Source: Chitinophaga polysaccharea (GTDB lineage Bacteria; Bacteroidota; Bacteroidia; Chitinophagales; Chitinophagaceae). From it: a DNA stretch of 64,000 nucleotides. Positions 1-9,351 of the stretch are shown one piece after another (positions within the stretch are counted from its first letter, which is position 1; every line of letters begins with the position of its first letter). The notes below the pieces were generated by a model that saw only the letters and a program-made list of their open reading frames with translations, was not told where the DNA came from and ran no database searches. The stretch is taken from assembly GCF_902150045.1 (NCBI RefSeq), contig NZ_CABFVU010000001.1, positions 3,348,001 to 3,412,000 on the forward strand. The letters are read 5' to 3'. The position numbers were made by a program, and so were the translations under genes.

Positions 1-10
1 AAACTATTTT

Positions 11-718
11 ATGCAGATGCAACCCGTTAGAATAACTCAATGGATGGCTGCCGGGTTTATGGCAACAGTGTTGTTTGCCTGCAATAACCAGCGGCAAAGA
101 TTAACCGTTGCGGATAGCATAGCCGCCCAGCAGAATGTACCAGGCGATACTTTTCCATTGCCGGATACCACGAAGTCTGTTAAGAACTTCAGCCGGGTAA
201 TTGGCTGGCCGGGTAATAAAACACCGCAGGCGCCGGAAGGATTTACGGTTACCAGATTTGCAGACGGGCTCAAAAACCCCCGCTGGATCTATGTAGCGCC
301 CGGCGGCGATATCTTTGTGGCGGAAAGCAATGCCACCAGGGCGTTTGTACAGAAAGTGGGAGATGTGGTATCAGGGAAAGCCGCTTCTGAAAATGAAACT
401 AAAAGCGCCGACCGCGTCACACTGCTTAGAGACACCAATAAAGATGGTAAACCCGATCAGCGTTTTATCTTCCTGGAAAAGCTCGATCAGCCTTTCGGGA
501 TGCTTATCCTCAACAATAGTTTTTATGTAGCCAATACAAATGGGGTGATGCAGTTCCCCTACAGGAACGGCGACAATAAAATTTCCGGCGCCGGTAAAGC
601 CATATTGCCTTTTGCTGTTATTGATCTTTTGCCCTGCTTCTTTAGAGGTTTGCGAAGCAGTGGAAGCCCGGTTACTTCCCGCATACTTCTTGGATACTTA
701 GGAGTCTTCTATGTGTAG
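11..718 (+). pseudogene. 5' fragment of a PQQ-type sugar (sorbosone-like) dehydrogenase lipoprotein
   Basis: The first ~195 codons read as the N-terminal half of a secreted beta-propeller dehydrogenase of the L-sorbosone/glucose dehydrogenase (GSDH) kind. There is a signal peptide ending in a lipobox-like LFAC, then segments such as NPRWIYVAPGGDIFVAE and DTNKDGKPDQRF that resemble the first propeller blades. After about base 606 the frame continues for ~37 codons of unrelated sequence (CFFRGLRSSG...) to a stop at 718. The remaining blades, which hold most of the catalytic and PQQ-contacting residues, are absent, so this is a truncated remnant, probably from a deletion or rearrangement near 600. 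Start ATG at 11; a second in-frame ATG at 17 is also possible. Family call moderate, truncation confident. Confidence 0.6.
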
Positions 719-911
719 TACTCACCATATAGTCGGGTTGGTTTTGCCACCCTTTCTCCGGATGGTGATTTAGCAGTAGGCTTTAACACGATAGCATTGC
801 AGCATATTTATTTAAAATTCCGCTTTATCTAAATAATTGTCCCGTTCATTACCGGGCTGCCACTGCTGAAAGAAATATCTTTGCAGGAAATTTAAATGGC
901 CCACGTAAGAA

Positions 912-1289
912 ATGCGGAAACAAATAATAACGGTGTTTTTTATGCTGACCTGGATCTGCCAGCTGTCGGGCCGTTATGTAACTATCCTCAGTTTTTATAT
1001 GAACCAGGCGTACATCGCAGAGAATTTATGTGTTAACCGCGATAAGCCACAACTGCACTGTAACGGTAAATGCCATCTTGCTAAAAAGATGAGCGAAGAA
1101 GACAGGAGAGACCAGGAACGGCCGGATCGTAAAATGGATAACAGCAACGAGGTCTTTTATACAGCTGCGAATGAACCGGATTTCTTAAAACCTTCTTTTA
1201 CCAGTATCACCCATGCCTGGTTATATCCTTATAGTATAGGTATTGCAACAGACCGGCCCTCTGACGTGTTCCGTCCTCCCATTTCATAA
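912..1289 (+). CDS. Small membrane-anchored protein of a metal-linked operon, function unknown
   Basis: This 125-residue protein has a hydrophobic N-terminal segment (residues ~4-30) that could be a signal anchor. A Cys-containing stretch follows: NLCVNRDKPQLHCNGKCHLAKK (quoted in part; cysteines near residues 39, 48 and 52). I remember similar short proteins beside MbnP/MbnH-like genes and copper-linked TonB receptors in Bacteroidota, but they have no assigned activity. The CxGKCHL cluster could bind a metal; that is inference. It is the first of four same-strand genes with the MbnP-like, di-heme and barrel genes, with an 81-bp gap to the next start. Start ATG at 912. Real gene likely, function unknown. 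Confidence 0.6.
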   Translation: MRKQIITVFFMLTWICQLSGRYVTILSFYMNQAYIAENLCVNRDKPQLHCNGKCHLAKKMSEEDRRDQERPDRKMDNSNEVFYTAANEPDFLKPSFTSITHAWLYPYSIGIATDRPSDVFRPPIS

Positions 1290-1370
1290 GCGCCGTTGTT
1301 TTAATTGCCCCTTACATCTCCCGTCTGATAACGGGAACGCCTCAACGTGCCCATACATAATCTAAAAATC

Positions 1371-2192
1371 ATGCTCAGAATTAAACACATCATATTATCC
1401 GTAATAGTAATTGCCAGCTGCCTTACCGCCTGTAAGAAAGATGACGCACCCGCTCCATCAGGCGATGATACGGTAAAAGCTACTTTATCTATCCAGTTTG
1501 ATAACATTGCCGGCGACAGGAATCTCCAGCTGAACACAGGCATTTATACAAATGCCGCAGGAGAAAAGTTTACTGTAGAGCGCCTGAAATATTATATCAC
1601 AAACATCAGTGCAAAGAAAGCCAATGGGGAAACATTTACAGTGCCTAAAGACAGCAGCTACTTCCTCGTATCTGAAGCAGATGCCGCTTCACAGTTCGTA
1701 AAAGTAAAAGTACCGGAAGGCGAGTATACTTCCATTAGTTTTATTCTTGGAGTGGATAGCCTCAGCAGTGTAATGGATATCCGGAAAAGGACCGGCGTAC
1801 TGGATCCTTCGGGCGGCATGGACGATGGCATGTACTGGGAATGGAATATGGGTTACATCTTCTTTAAAATGGAAGGTACCTCTGATGCTGCGCCCGCAGA
1901 TCCCAGCGGCCGGCATAATTTCCGCTACCATATTGGCGGCTTCGGAGGTTATAGTGCGCCTACGCTCAATAATATCAAAACCATCACAGTTGACCTTACC
2001 GCCGGCGGCATTGCCAGGGTGCGGCAAGGCAGGGAGGCCAATGTACACCTGATGGTGGATATCCTGAAAATGTTTAATGGCGCTGCCAATGTTAGCATAG
2101 CTGCGCACCCTACCGTTATGTTCGGCGATTTCAGTACCACTATCGCGAACAACTATACGCAGATGTTTCACCACGATCATACGGAGAACTGA
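1371..2192 (+). CDS. MbnP-like lipoprotein
   Basis: This ~273-residue secreted lipoprotein has a signal peptide ending in the lipobox CLTAC (lipidated Cys about residue 21). The body matches the MbnP family: SIQFDNIAGDRNLQLN near the mature N terminus, a YYITNIS strand, and the family segment YWEWNMGYIFFKMEG in the middle. In characterised MbnP/MbnH pairs the di-heme partner oxidises a tryptophan of MbnP to kynurenine, which helps build a copper site; the Trp-rich YWEW stretch is an obvious candidate region. The stop overlaps the ATG of the downstream di-heme gene by one base, so the two are almost certainly co-translated. I prefer ATG 1371 over the upstream GTG at 1347 because it starts the signal peptide directly. 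Confidence 0.85.
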   Translation: MLRIKHIILSVIVIASCLTACKKDDAPAPSGDDTVKATLSIQFDNIAGDRNLQLNTGIYTNAAGEKFTVERLKYYITNISAKKANGETFTVPKDSSYFLVSEADAASQFVKVKVPEGEYTSISFILGVDSLSSVMDIRKRTGVLDPSGGMDDGMYWEWNMGYIFFKMEGTSDAAPADPSGRHNFRYHIGGFGGYSAPTLNNIKTITVDLTAGGIARVRQGREANVHLMVDILKMFNGAANVSIAAHPTVMFGDFSTTIANNYTQMFHHDHTEN

Positions 2193-3241
2193 TGACTAAG
2201 CTACAGTGGTTAATAGCGGCATGTTTTGCGCTCTTCCTGCCGGCCTGCAGTAAAAGTGAAAAGATGAAAGAGCCGGTAGTGGACTTCGCCGGTTTTCAGC
2301 AACCTTCAGGGTTTCCCCTGCCTGCATATAAATTTGCAAATAACCAGGTAACGAAAGAGGGGTTTGAATTAGGCAGGAAGCTGTTTTATGAGCCCCGTCT
2401 TTCCCGTAATAATACTATTTCCTGCGGATCCTGCCACCTGCAAACATCCGCCTTTACGCATCACGGGCATGATATCAGTCACGGCATCGACGACCGCTTA
2501 GGTAGCCGGAATTCCCCGCCCATCATGAACCTGGCATGGAATCCCACATTCATGTGGGATGGAGGTGTTTTTGACCTGGATCTGCAACCGGTAGCGCCTA
2601 TTACCAATTTTGTTGAAATGGACGAAACGGTTGCCAATGTACTGGTGAAGCTGAGGAATACGCCGCCCTATCCCGCACTTTTCAAAAAAGCCTTCGGCTC
2701 AAATGACATTACCACTGCTGATATGATGAAGGCATTATCCCAGTTTATGGTGATGCTGGTAAGTGACCAGTCGAAATACGACAGCGTAATGCGTAAGCAG
2801 GGGGTAGGCTTTACATTGGAAGAACGGCAGGGATATGAAATATTTCAGCAGAAGTGCAACAGCTGTCACCGGGAGCCCTTATTCACGGATCACTCGTTCC
2901 GGAACAATGGTATCCTGCCTGGTCCGAATAATGACGAAGGCCGTTACCAGGTAACACTGAACCCGGGTGATAAATACAAGTTCAAAGTGCCCAGTCTCCG
3001 TAACCTGGCCTATACAGCGCCCTATATGCACGATGGCCGGTTTTATACCTTGCAGGGTGTGCTTGCGCATTATACTTCTGAAGTAACGGATATGCCTACA
3101 CTGGATCCGCTGCTGAAAGTAAATGGCAGGCCTGGCATTCCTCTCACCACAGGTGAACAGCAAAAATTGCTGGCTTTTCTGAATACATTAAATGATAAAA
3201 ATTTTATTAAAGACATAAGGTTTTCCCAGGAAACCCAATAA
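2192..3241 (+). CDS. MbnH/MauG-type di-heme cytochrome c peroxidase
   Basis: This is a 349-residue periplasmic lipoprotein with a signal peptide and lipobox LPAC (Cys19). Two CxxCH heme sites are visible, CGSCH (Cys78-His82) and CNSCH (Cys222-His226), in the spacing of bacterial di-heme peroxidases. Typical blocks are present: ELGRKLFYEPRLSRNNTISC before heme 1 and FKVPSLRNLAYTAPYMHDGR after heme 2. Members of this family either reduce H2O2 or carry out long-range oxidation of a partner protein. The one-base overlap with the MbnP-like gene points to the second role, as in MbnH. The start follows directly from the overlap. Confident in family; the substrate is inferred from context. Confidence 0.88.
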   Translation: MTKLQWLIAACFALFLPACSKSEKMKEPVVDFAGFQQPSGFPLPAYKFANNQVTKEGFELGRKLFYEPRLSRNNTISCGSCHLQTSAFTHHGHDISHGIDDRLGSRNSPPIMNLAWNPTFMWDGGVFDLDLQPVAPITNFVEMDETVANVLVKLRNTPPYPALFKKAFGSNDITTADMMKALSQFMVMLVSDQSKYDSVMRKQGVGFTLEERQGYEIFQQKCNSCHREPLFTDHSFRNNGILPGPNNDEGRYQVTLNPGDKYKFKVPSLRNLAYTAPYMHDGRFYTLQGVLAHYTSEVTDMPTLDPLLKVNGRPGIPLTTGEQQKLLAFLNTLNDKNFIKDIRFSQETQ

Positions 3242-3251
3242 AACACTTCAG

Positions 3252-4178
3252 ATGAAAAAGATACTGATACTCCTGGTCTGTTTGATAGCAGGGCTTCGTG
3301 AAACATATGCCTGTGATATCTGCGGCTGTGGAGTAGGGAGCTATTACATTGGTTTGCTACCGGATTTCAAAAAGAAATTTATCGGTGTGCGTTACCAGTA
3401 TAAAACACTGCGCGCTCATTTGGGACCAGGCGGTACAACCTCCTATCTTACTACCAGTGAAACCTACCAAACGGCGGAAGTATGGGGCGGCTGGAACATC
3501 GGCAAACGTTTCAGGATATTGGGATTTATACCGGTTAATTTCAACAGCCGGGAGAACCAGGGCGTTACTATGAGCAGGTCTGGTATCGGCGATATTGCCC
3601 TGGTAGGCTATTACCGGTTAATGGATCAGCAGCATACTACCTGCAACGGTAAGCTGCTGGTGCAGTCACTATGGATAGGCGGTGGTGTGAAAACACCTAC
3701 CGGCAAATATGAACCGGCAGAACATAAGGAGAACGAAGATGCGCCTAATAATTTCCAGCTGGGAACGGCCAGCACCGACTTCACCCTTAATGCCATGTAT
3801 GATATACGGCTGATGGACCTCGGTGTAAATGCCAATGTAAGTTATAAGATCAACACTAATAATAAATATGATTACCGGTATGGAAACAAATTCACTGCAA
3901 ACCTGCTGGCCTATTATAAAATCAGGGTGGCGGAAAAAGTAACGCTGGCGCCTGATGCAGGTATACTATATGAAACGGCAGACAAGGATACAGAAGCCAA
4001 AAGGTATCGTGTGGATGTTTCCGGTGGTTATTCATTATTGGCTACAGTGGGCATAGAAGCCACTATGGGAGCGGTTTCCATTGGAGGCAATTTTCAGCCT
4101 GCCATTTCGCAACAGCTGGCGGATAACAGGATCAAAGCCGGTAGCCGGGCAATGGTGCATGTTACTTACCTGTTCTGA
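3252..4178 (+). CDS. Secreted outer-membrane barrel-like protein with CDICGCG motif
   Basis: A 308-residue protein with a signal peptide (residues 1-20) followed at once by CDICGCG (Cys21, Cys24, Cys26). The rest is alternating beta-strand sequence with aromatic girdles (VRYQYKTLRAHLG, GIGDIALVGYYRLM) ending in HVTYLF, a terminal-aromatic pattern of outer-membrane barrels. It starts 10 bases after the di-heme peroxidase and completes the operon. The Cys cluster at the mature N terminus suggests metal binding or lipid attachment; both are inference. I know the family only as uncharacterised transporter-like proteins that travel with MbnP-type genes. Confidence 0.7.
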   Translation: MKKILILLVCLIAGLRETYACDICGCGVGSYYIGLLPDFKKKFIGVRYQYKTLRAHLGPGGTTSYLTTSETYQTAEVWGGWNIGKRFRILGFIPVNFNSRENQGVTMSRSGIGDIALVGYYRLMDQQHTTCNGKLLVQSLWIGGGVKTPTGKYEPAEHKENEDAPNNFQLGTASTDFTLNAMYDIRLMDLGVNANVSYKINTNNKYDYRYGNKFTANLLAYYKIRVAEKVTLAPDAGILYETADKDTEAKRYRVDVSGGYSLLATVGIEATMGAVSIGGNFQPAISQQLADNRIKAGSRAMVHVTYLF

Positions 4179-4181
4179 TGC

Positions 4182-5465
4182 TTATGACCATGCTATTGTA
4201 AACACATGAAACCCGTTTTTAAAACGGTAGCTTTCCCGCCACCCATGCAGATGGCATATCTGGCGTACAATAGCCAGTCCCAGCCCGGTGCCGGTAGTGT
4301 TGGGAGAGGAGGAGCCAAAGCGCCTGAAAAGCATTTCCCTGTTCAGCGGCGCGGCGCCCGTGTTGGATATTTCCAGCTGATGTTCCCCGAGGCTGAGCAT
4401 CAGCACATCCTGCGGGCGACTGTGCCGTACGGCATTCATAATAAGATTGGTAAGCATTACTTCTGCCAGTACTTTATTACCCGGTAGTATTATTGCAGGT
4501 GCAATATATTTTTGTACCTGTAATTGCTTATCCTCCAGGAAATCTTCCAGCAGTGATAGCTGGTTTTCCAGCAGGGCAGAGAGACTGACAGATTCCTTTA
4601 CAGAGAACTGGCTGTTCTCAATTTTAGCCAGCAGCAACAGGTTCTTATTGATCCGCGTAACCTTCGAAAGGGATTGGTGCGCTTCATTGATCAGCCCTGA
4701 TTGTTCATCTGTGATTGGCTTGCTTTGATGTAACAGGTCCAGCTTGAACTTCACAATAGACAGGGGCGTTTGTAATTCATGTGAGGCATTGTGCGTAAAT
4801 TCTTTTTGCTGTTTATAGGCAGCCACGTTACCCGCAATTAATTTTTCAAGGCAACGGTGAAGCATATCAAATTCCTCTGTACCGCTGTTTTCAAACCGGA
4901 TAGCATTTTGCTTATGCAGGTCGAATGAGGCTATTCTCTCCAGGGTGTTATAAAAAGGCAGCCACAATTGTTTCGATATTCTCCTGTTAATAAAAATAAA
5001 ACCACCTAATAAGATCAGGAAGAAAATGAAGGTGATACCGCCTATAGCAATGATCGTTTCATAAGATTCCTCTATATTGGTTTCCTGGGTAAGGCGCAAT
5101 ATTTTTCCATTGACAGTAAAATAGGTAACAAGCCCCTGGAACCTGTCCCAGCCCTTTGCTGGAATATATTTATTTTTCCGGTAGATGTTATAGGTGGAGT
5201 CGGGGCGTAATGCCGCAGCCGGTTGTAGCTGTGTTTCAGGATGCAGTTTGTTCCATAGCGCCACGCTTTCGGCAAGTTCTTTATCGGAAAGTGAAAGCGC
5301 CTGCAGGTTTTGCCAGGTAGTGGCGCTTACAATACGGTTATGCTCTTTTAATTCGTGTTTCCAGATGAAATCTATAATGGCATAATATGCGGGGATGCTG
5401 CAGGCCAGTACGATCCCGGCATACAGCACAAATGCCTTCATCGATTTATTAAGCAGCTTATTCAT
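4182..5465 (-). CDS. Two-component sensor histidine kinase
   Basis: This is a 427-residue inner-membrane kinase. It has a TM helix at residues ~10-30, a ~105-residue periplasmic sensor region of no recognisable fold, and a second TM helix at ~138-162. The dimerisation/phospho-acceptor block is NASHELQTPLS (His within ~225-235). The ATPase shows the N box LIMNAVRHS and G box GTGLGLAIV, followed by a short C terminus. The usual HELRTP Arg is Gln here, common in Bacteroidota. It lies 42 bases after the response regulator on the same strand, so the pair forms one operon. The divergent TonB receptor beyond the regulator is a plausible target. Its 3' end nearly touches the convergent barrel gene. 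Confidence 0.9.
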   Translation of the reverse strand: MNKLLNKSMKAFVLYAGIVLACSIPAYYAIIDFIWKHELKEHNRIVSATTWQNLQALSLSDKELAESVALWNKLHPETQLQPAAALRPDSTYNIYRKNKYIPAKGWDRFQGLVTYFTVNGKILRLTQETNIEESYETIIAIGGITFIFFLILLGGFIFINRRISKQLWLPFYNTLERIASFDLHKQNAIRFENSGTEEFDMLHRCLEKLIAGNVAAYKQQKEFTHNASHELQTPLSIVKFKLDLLHQSKPITDEQSGLINEAHQSLSKVTRINKNLLLLAKIENSQFSVKESVSLSALLENQLSLLEDFLEDKQLQVQKYIAPAIILPGNKVLAEVMLTNLIMNAVRHSRPQDVLMLSLGEHQLEISNTGAAPLNREMLFRRFGSSSPNTTGTGLGLAIVRQICHLHGWRESYRFKNGFHVFTIAWS

Positions 5466-5507
5466 ATAGGCAGTTTAATGCAGATGCATTACGGCTGCTA
5501 AGATAGG

Positions 5508-6182
5508 TTATACTTCCCAACGATAGCCGGTGGCGTAAATAGTTTTAAGATAATTGGCGCAGCCGGCCTCTCCCAGTTTTTTCTTGAGATTTTTAATATG
5601 GGCGTAAATAAAATTGTGATCGTCCAGCATACCGGCAATGTCGCCCGAAAGATGCTCTGCCAGTGCATTTTTAGAGATGACTTTATTTTTATTGCCAATG
5701 AAATACAATAACAGGTCAAATTCCTTTTTAGTAAGAAGCACCGGGGTAGTATTAACAAGTACGGTTTTGGACAGCAGGTTTATTGTAAGCTCATTTTGCC
5801 GGACAACATTCGCGTTGTTGAATTTTCTTCTCCTGATAATGGAATATACCCTGGCCGACAGCTCGGGTAAATGAAATGGTTTGGCCAGGTAGTCATCTGC
5901 CCCTGTTTGCAATCCCTGTATCTTATCTTCATAGGAATCTTTTGCAGAGATAATAATTATACCTTCTTCCCTGTCGCGCTTCTTTATTTCTTCCAGTAAC
6001 CTCATGCCATCACCACCAGGTAACATGATGTCCAGCAGTATACATTCATACTCGAACATTTCTATTTTTGCAAGTGCCTGTTGATAAGTGCCGGCATATT
6101 CACAGGTATAGTTTTCACCCGACAGATAAGAGATAATGCTCTGCGCCAGCTGTATCTCGTCTTCTATGACCAGTAATTTCAT
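5508..6182 (-). CDS. OmpR-family response regulator
   Basis: A 224-residue regulator. The receiver domain (1-~120) has the acidic pair EDE at 7-9, the phospho-acceptor Asp in LLDIMLPG, and the switch Lys in LAKPF. The C-terminal winged-helix domain (~128-224) shows LTKKEFDLLLYF and ends in TIYATGYRWEV, the typical OmpR/PhoB wing. All catalytic residues are present, so it should be phosphorylated by the kinase encoded just downstream. Its gene is divergent from the TonB receptor across a 279-base gap, the usual position for the regulated promoter. The inducing signal cannot be read from the sequence. Confidence 0.92.
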   Translation of the reverse strand: MKLLVIEDEIQLAQSIISYLSGENYTCEYAGTYQQALAKIEMFEYECILLDIMLPGGDGMRLLEEIKKRDREEGIIIISAKDSYEDKIQGLQTGADDYLAKPFHLPELSARVYSIIRRRKFNNANVVRQNELTINLLSKTVLVNTTPVLLTKKEFDLLLYFIGNKNKVISKNALAEHLSGDIAGMLDDHNFIYAHIKNLKKKLGEAGCANYLKTIYATGYRWEV

Positions 6183-6335
6183 GGCTCTAAATTAGACTTC
6201 AATTCTGAATTAATTCTGAACTTATAGCCAATCAGCAGGAACGGGCTAAAGGCATATTTATGTTTATTTACCGTTAAAATATCATTAATTAATTGTAAAT
6301 AAACTAATTACGTATTTGTATTTATTTTTCAGTGA

Positions 6336-6431
6336 GATGAGGACGGGGAAGTTGCCTGGATCACAGGAGCTGATTACAGTTACAAAGGGAATGAGGAACT
6401 TTTCCCGATCCGTCTGAACCATACGGTGTGA
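6336..6431 (+). other. Unexplained element before the TonB receptor: hairpin-capable leader or decayed coding remnant
   Basis: The 279-base gap between the response regulator and the TonB receptor is A/T-rich up to ~6335 and then changes character. GACGG at 6342-6346 can pair with CCGTC at 6410-6414, and AAGTT (6349-6353) with AACTT further in, giving a stem around a ~40-base loop. The same stretch is also open for 31 codons in one frame (6336-6428) between two TGA stops, with protein-like content (GADYSYKGNEELFP) but no start codon. It could be a structured leader or the 3' scrap of a deleted gene. I do not recognise a known riboswitch. Confidence 0.3.
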
Positions 6432-6461
6432 TTGGTTTTTCTTTGCATAAAATTAATCTCG

Positions 6462-8858
6462 TTGAAACATTTATACTTTATTCTTGGTCTCATTTTTATC
6501 AACCTTGCTGTACTGGCACAGAATAGTGTCATCAAAGGAAAGATCAGCTCTGTCGACGGTCAGCCTGCTGCATTTGTAACCATTGGATTGAAAGACACTA
6601 AAAAAGGAACGCTCACAGACGAAGCAGGTTTGTTTACACTGAAGAATGTAAAGCCAGGTAAGTATACATTGGTGATCTCTTATACAGGCGCAAAAACACT
6701 GCACCAGGATGTGACGATCGGTGCAGATGAAGTAACTGCCGTGAATATTGTACTGGAAGCCACTGCCAGCCAGTTGAACGAAGTAGTGGTAGATGGTACC
6801 AAAACAAGAACCATTAATAAAAGACCTGTAAGCATCGGCAAATTACCGGTACCGGTGATGGATCTGCCTCAAAGCGTGGCTATTATTGGTCATGAAGTAC
6901 TGGAAGATCAGCAGGCACAACGCCTCAGTGATGTGGTAAAAAATATAAACGGTGTGTACATGGCTTCTACAAGGGCGGGTACACAGGAAACATTTAATGC
7001 ACGCGGTTACGGATTTTCAAGTACCAATACGTTTAAAAACGGGGCCCGTGTGAACTCAGGCGCCATGCCGGAAATGAGCTCCCTGGAAAGGGTGGAAGTG
7101 CTGAAAGGCAGCGCTGCTATCCTGTATGGAAACGTAGCCCCCGGCGCTATTATGAACATGGTAACCAAGCAGCCCAAATTCAATTTCGGTGGGGAAGTAA
7201 ATCTTCGTGCAGGCAGCTACGGTTTGCTGAAACCCGCCTTCGATATTTACGGCCCATTGTCGTCTAAAATAGCTTACCGCGTGAATGGCACCTTTGAAAC
7301 AGCAGACAGCTATCGCGACCAGGTACATTCCAAACGTTATTATGTAAACCCTTCGCTGTTGTTTAAGCTGAGCGACCGTACCGAATTACTGGTGCAGGCG
7401 GATTACCTGAAACATGATTTCACGCCTGATTTTGGTACCGGTTCCATCGCCGATACTGCCCTGATTAAAGTGCCCCGCAATACTTTCTACGGCGCTCCCT
7501 GGCAGTATGCACATACGCAGCAAACCACTGCCTCCGCCAATATCAAACACAGGCTGAATGATAACTGGTCTATTACCGGTAACATTGCTTACTCTAAATA
7601 CTACCGCGACTACTATTCAATAGAAAGGATCCAGGCAAAAGGCGACAGCACCTGGGCCCGTCCGCTGGGAAGAAACAGTACCAATGAAGACTACTATGCT
7701 GCACAGGTGGATCTAAATGGTAAGATAAGGACCGGCGCTATAGAACATACCGTACTTGCCGGTGTGGATGCAGACAGGTACCTGACCGGCACCTATGCCT
7801 ACGGTGTTCCGTCTATCAACAAAACAACAGGTATCTATGATATCATCAATGTATATGACCCCAATAAGTTCCCACGCCGTACGGATATGCCGGCAGACAC
7901 CCTGAAAACTGTGAGCAATGCACCGGTTAACAGGTTAGGCGTATACGTGCAGGACCTGGTTAGCATCTCCGAAAAGATCAAGGTAATGGCTGGTGTCCGC
8001 TTCTCCTACCTGCAAACAGAAGCCCCGGTTGTTTACGATTTTAAAGGCGGTAAAAAGCCCGGCGCCGCAAAGTATGATCATGCCTTCTCTCCCCGTTTGG
8101 GTGTGGTGTACAAACCAATTTCCTCCACTGCTTTATTTGCCAGCTATTCTACTTCCTTCACACCCAACAGCGGTCAGGATGTTAACGGAGAGAACCTGAA
8201 GCCATCCAATATAGAGCAATATGAACTAGGCGTGAAGAATGATATCTTCAATGGTCGTTTGTCCGTTAACGTTACTGCATACCGCATCAGGAACAACAAC
8301 TATGCACAGATGGCCGCATTTCAGAAAGACGGTGTTACCCCTAACAGCAATACCAACATAAAAACACTGATAGGGGAAACCCTCAGCCAGGGCGTTGAAC
8401 TGGATATTGCCGGTCATCCGCTGGCTGGCCTGGACCTCATTGCTGGTTACAGCTATAATAACATGACCATCGAGAAAACACCCGGCCAGAAAGGAAGCTC
8501 TGTAGAAGGAGAGCGCCTGGTAGGTAACCCTAATCATACTGCCAACGCCAGCGTATTCTACACTTTACAGGAAACAAAGTTAAAAGGCCTTAAGCTCGGT
8601 GCAGGATTTTACTACATAGGTCAGCGCTTTGCCGGCTGGAACAATACTATCGGGCAAACGCAGCAATACAACAGGCTGATCTCCGTTCCGGGATTCTCCA
8701 CCCTCGACCTGAGCGCAGGATATGCTTTCAAACGTTTTGCAGTAATGGGTAAGGTGTCTAACGTTACCAATACCTACAGCTATTACGTGCATGAGAACTA
8801 TAGCATCAACCCGATACCACCTACACAGTTTACAGGAACCGTGTCGTACAAGTTCTAG
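6462..8858 (+). CDS. TonB-dependent siderophore-type receptor with N-terminal CarboxypepD_reg-like domain
   Basis: This ~798-residue outer-membrane receptor has a signal peptide ending in VLAQ. A carboxypeptidase-regulatory-like beta domain follows (GKISSVDGQPAAFVTIGL, ~25-105), then the plug domain (PVPVMDLPQSVAIIGHEVLEDQQ and VEVLKGSAAILYGNVAPGAI, quoted in pieces) and a 22-strand barrel ending in GTVSYKF with the C-terminal Phe. The DLPQSV plug start is typical of ferrichrome/coprogen-like siderophore receptors. No ATG fits. The frame opens at 6432 right after a stop, and TTG at 6462 gives a normal Lys-His signal peptide start, so I choose it. A clear terminator follows. The ligand is unproven. 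Confidence 0.88.
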   Translation: MKHLYFILGLIFINLAVLAQNSVIKGKISSVDGQPAAFVTIGLKDTKKGTLTDEAGLFTLKNVKPGKYTLVISYTGAKTLHQDVTIGADEVTAVNIVLEATASQLNEVVVDGTKTRTINKRPVSIGKLPVPVMDLPQSVAIIGHEVLEDQQAQRLSDVVKNINGVYMASTRAGTQETFNARGYGFSSTNTFKNGARVNSGAMPEMSSLERVEVLKGSAAILYGNVAPGAIMNMVTKQPKFNFGGEVNLRAGSYGLLKPAFDIYGPLSSKIAYRVNGTFETADSYRDQVHSKRYYVNPSLLFKLSDRTELLVQADYLKHDFTPDFGTGSIADTALIKVPRNTFYGAPWQYAHTQQTTASANIKHRLNDNWSITGNIAYSKYYRDYYSIERIQAKGDSTWARPLGRNSTNEDYYAAQVDLNGKIRTGAIEHTVLAGVDADRYLTGTYAYGVPSINKTTGIYDIINVYDPNKFPRRTDMPADTLKTVSNAPVNRLGVYVQDLVSISEKIKVMAGVRFSYLQTEAPVVYDFKGGKKPGAAKYDHAFSPRLGVVYKPISSTALFASYSTSFTPNSGQDVNGENLKPSNIEQYELGVKNDIFNGRLSVNVTAYRIRNNNYAQMAAFQKDGVTPNSNTNIKTLIGETLSQGVELDIAGHPLAGLDLIAGYSYNNMTIEKTPGQKGSSVEGERLVGNPNHTANASVFYTLQETKLKGLKLGAGFYYIGQRFAGWNNTIGQTQQYNRLISVPGFSTLDLSAGYAFKRFAVMGKVSNVTNTYSYYVHENYSINPIPPTQFTGTVSYKF

Positions 8859-8884
8859 CTTTATATCATATTTTTATATCTTCC

Positions 8885-8918
8885 GGGAGGGCTATCATCT
8901 GGTAGCCCTCCTTTTTTT
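8885..8918 (+). terminator. Rho-independent terminator of the TonB receptor
   Basis: GGAGGGCTA at 8886-8894 pairs with TAGCCCTCC at 8903-8911 across an 8-base loop and is followed by seven T (8912-8918). It starts 27 bases after the receptor stop codon. Confidence 0.9.
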
Positions 8919-9351
8919 AGCTGAAAAAGCACCGTATACTCCAATCCCCTATATCAATTGATATAAAAATAAATGACAACGCCCGTAAGTTATCATCTAA
9001 TCTGAAAGGATCACTAATTTCATTACTGTAAAACGCTCATCGGAAACAAGGGTGTAAAGTTAACCCTGCAGTATGGATACTGCCCCGGTTAACCCATATA
9101 TGCACCATATATAAGCCATATTTGCGCCGGCATGTACCCCGTATCTTTTAGATACAGGTTATCTGGGTTGAAAGTATTTAATACATATGTTTATTAACTC
9201 ACTAAAATATTGATTATGGCGATTCTATCATACGCCCTTTTCCGCTTATATTGCCAGTCTCTTTTATTTGAGGCCGCTCAACAATTTTCTTCCCTGATTG
9301 TTCAGTAAGAAATCCTTTGTAGCTCAACCACACACTATCCGTAAACTTATA
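8919..9351. other. 433-base gene-free stretch
   Basis: No open frame with protein-like content, RNA gene or repeat is visible between the TonB receptor terminator and the FadL-like gene. The sequence is A/T-rich and probably contains the promoter of the downstream barrel gene. I could not identify a clear TTTG / TAnnTTTG pair. Confidence 0.5.

Noticed and set aside
6432..6461. TTG 6432 as start of the TonB receptor
   Set aside because: It adds ten residues before the positively charged start of the signal peptide; TTG 6462 fits better, though no ATG exists.
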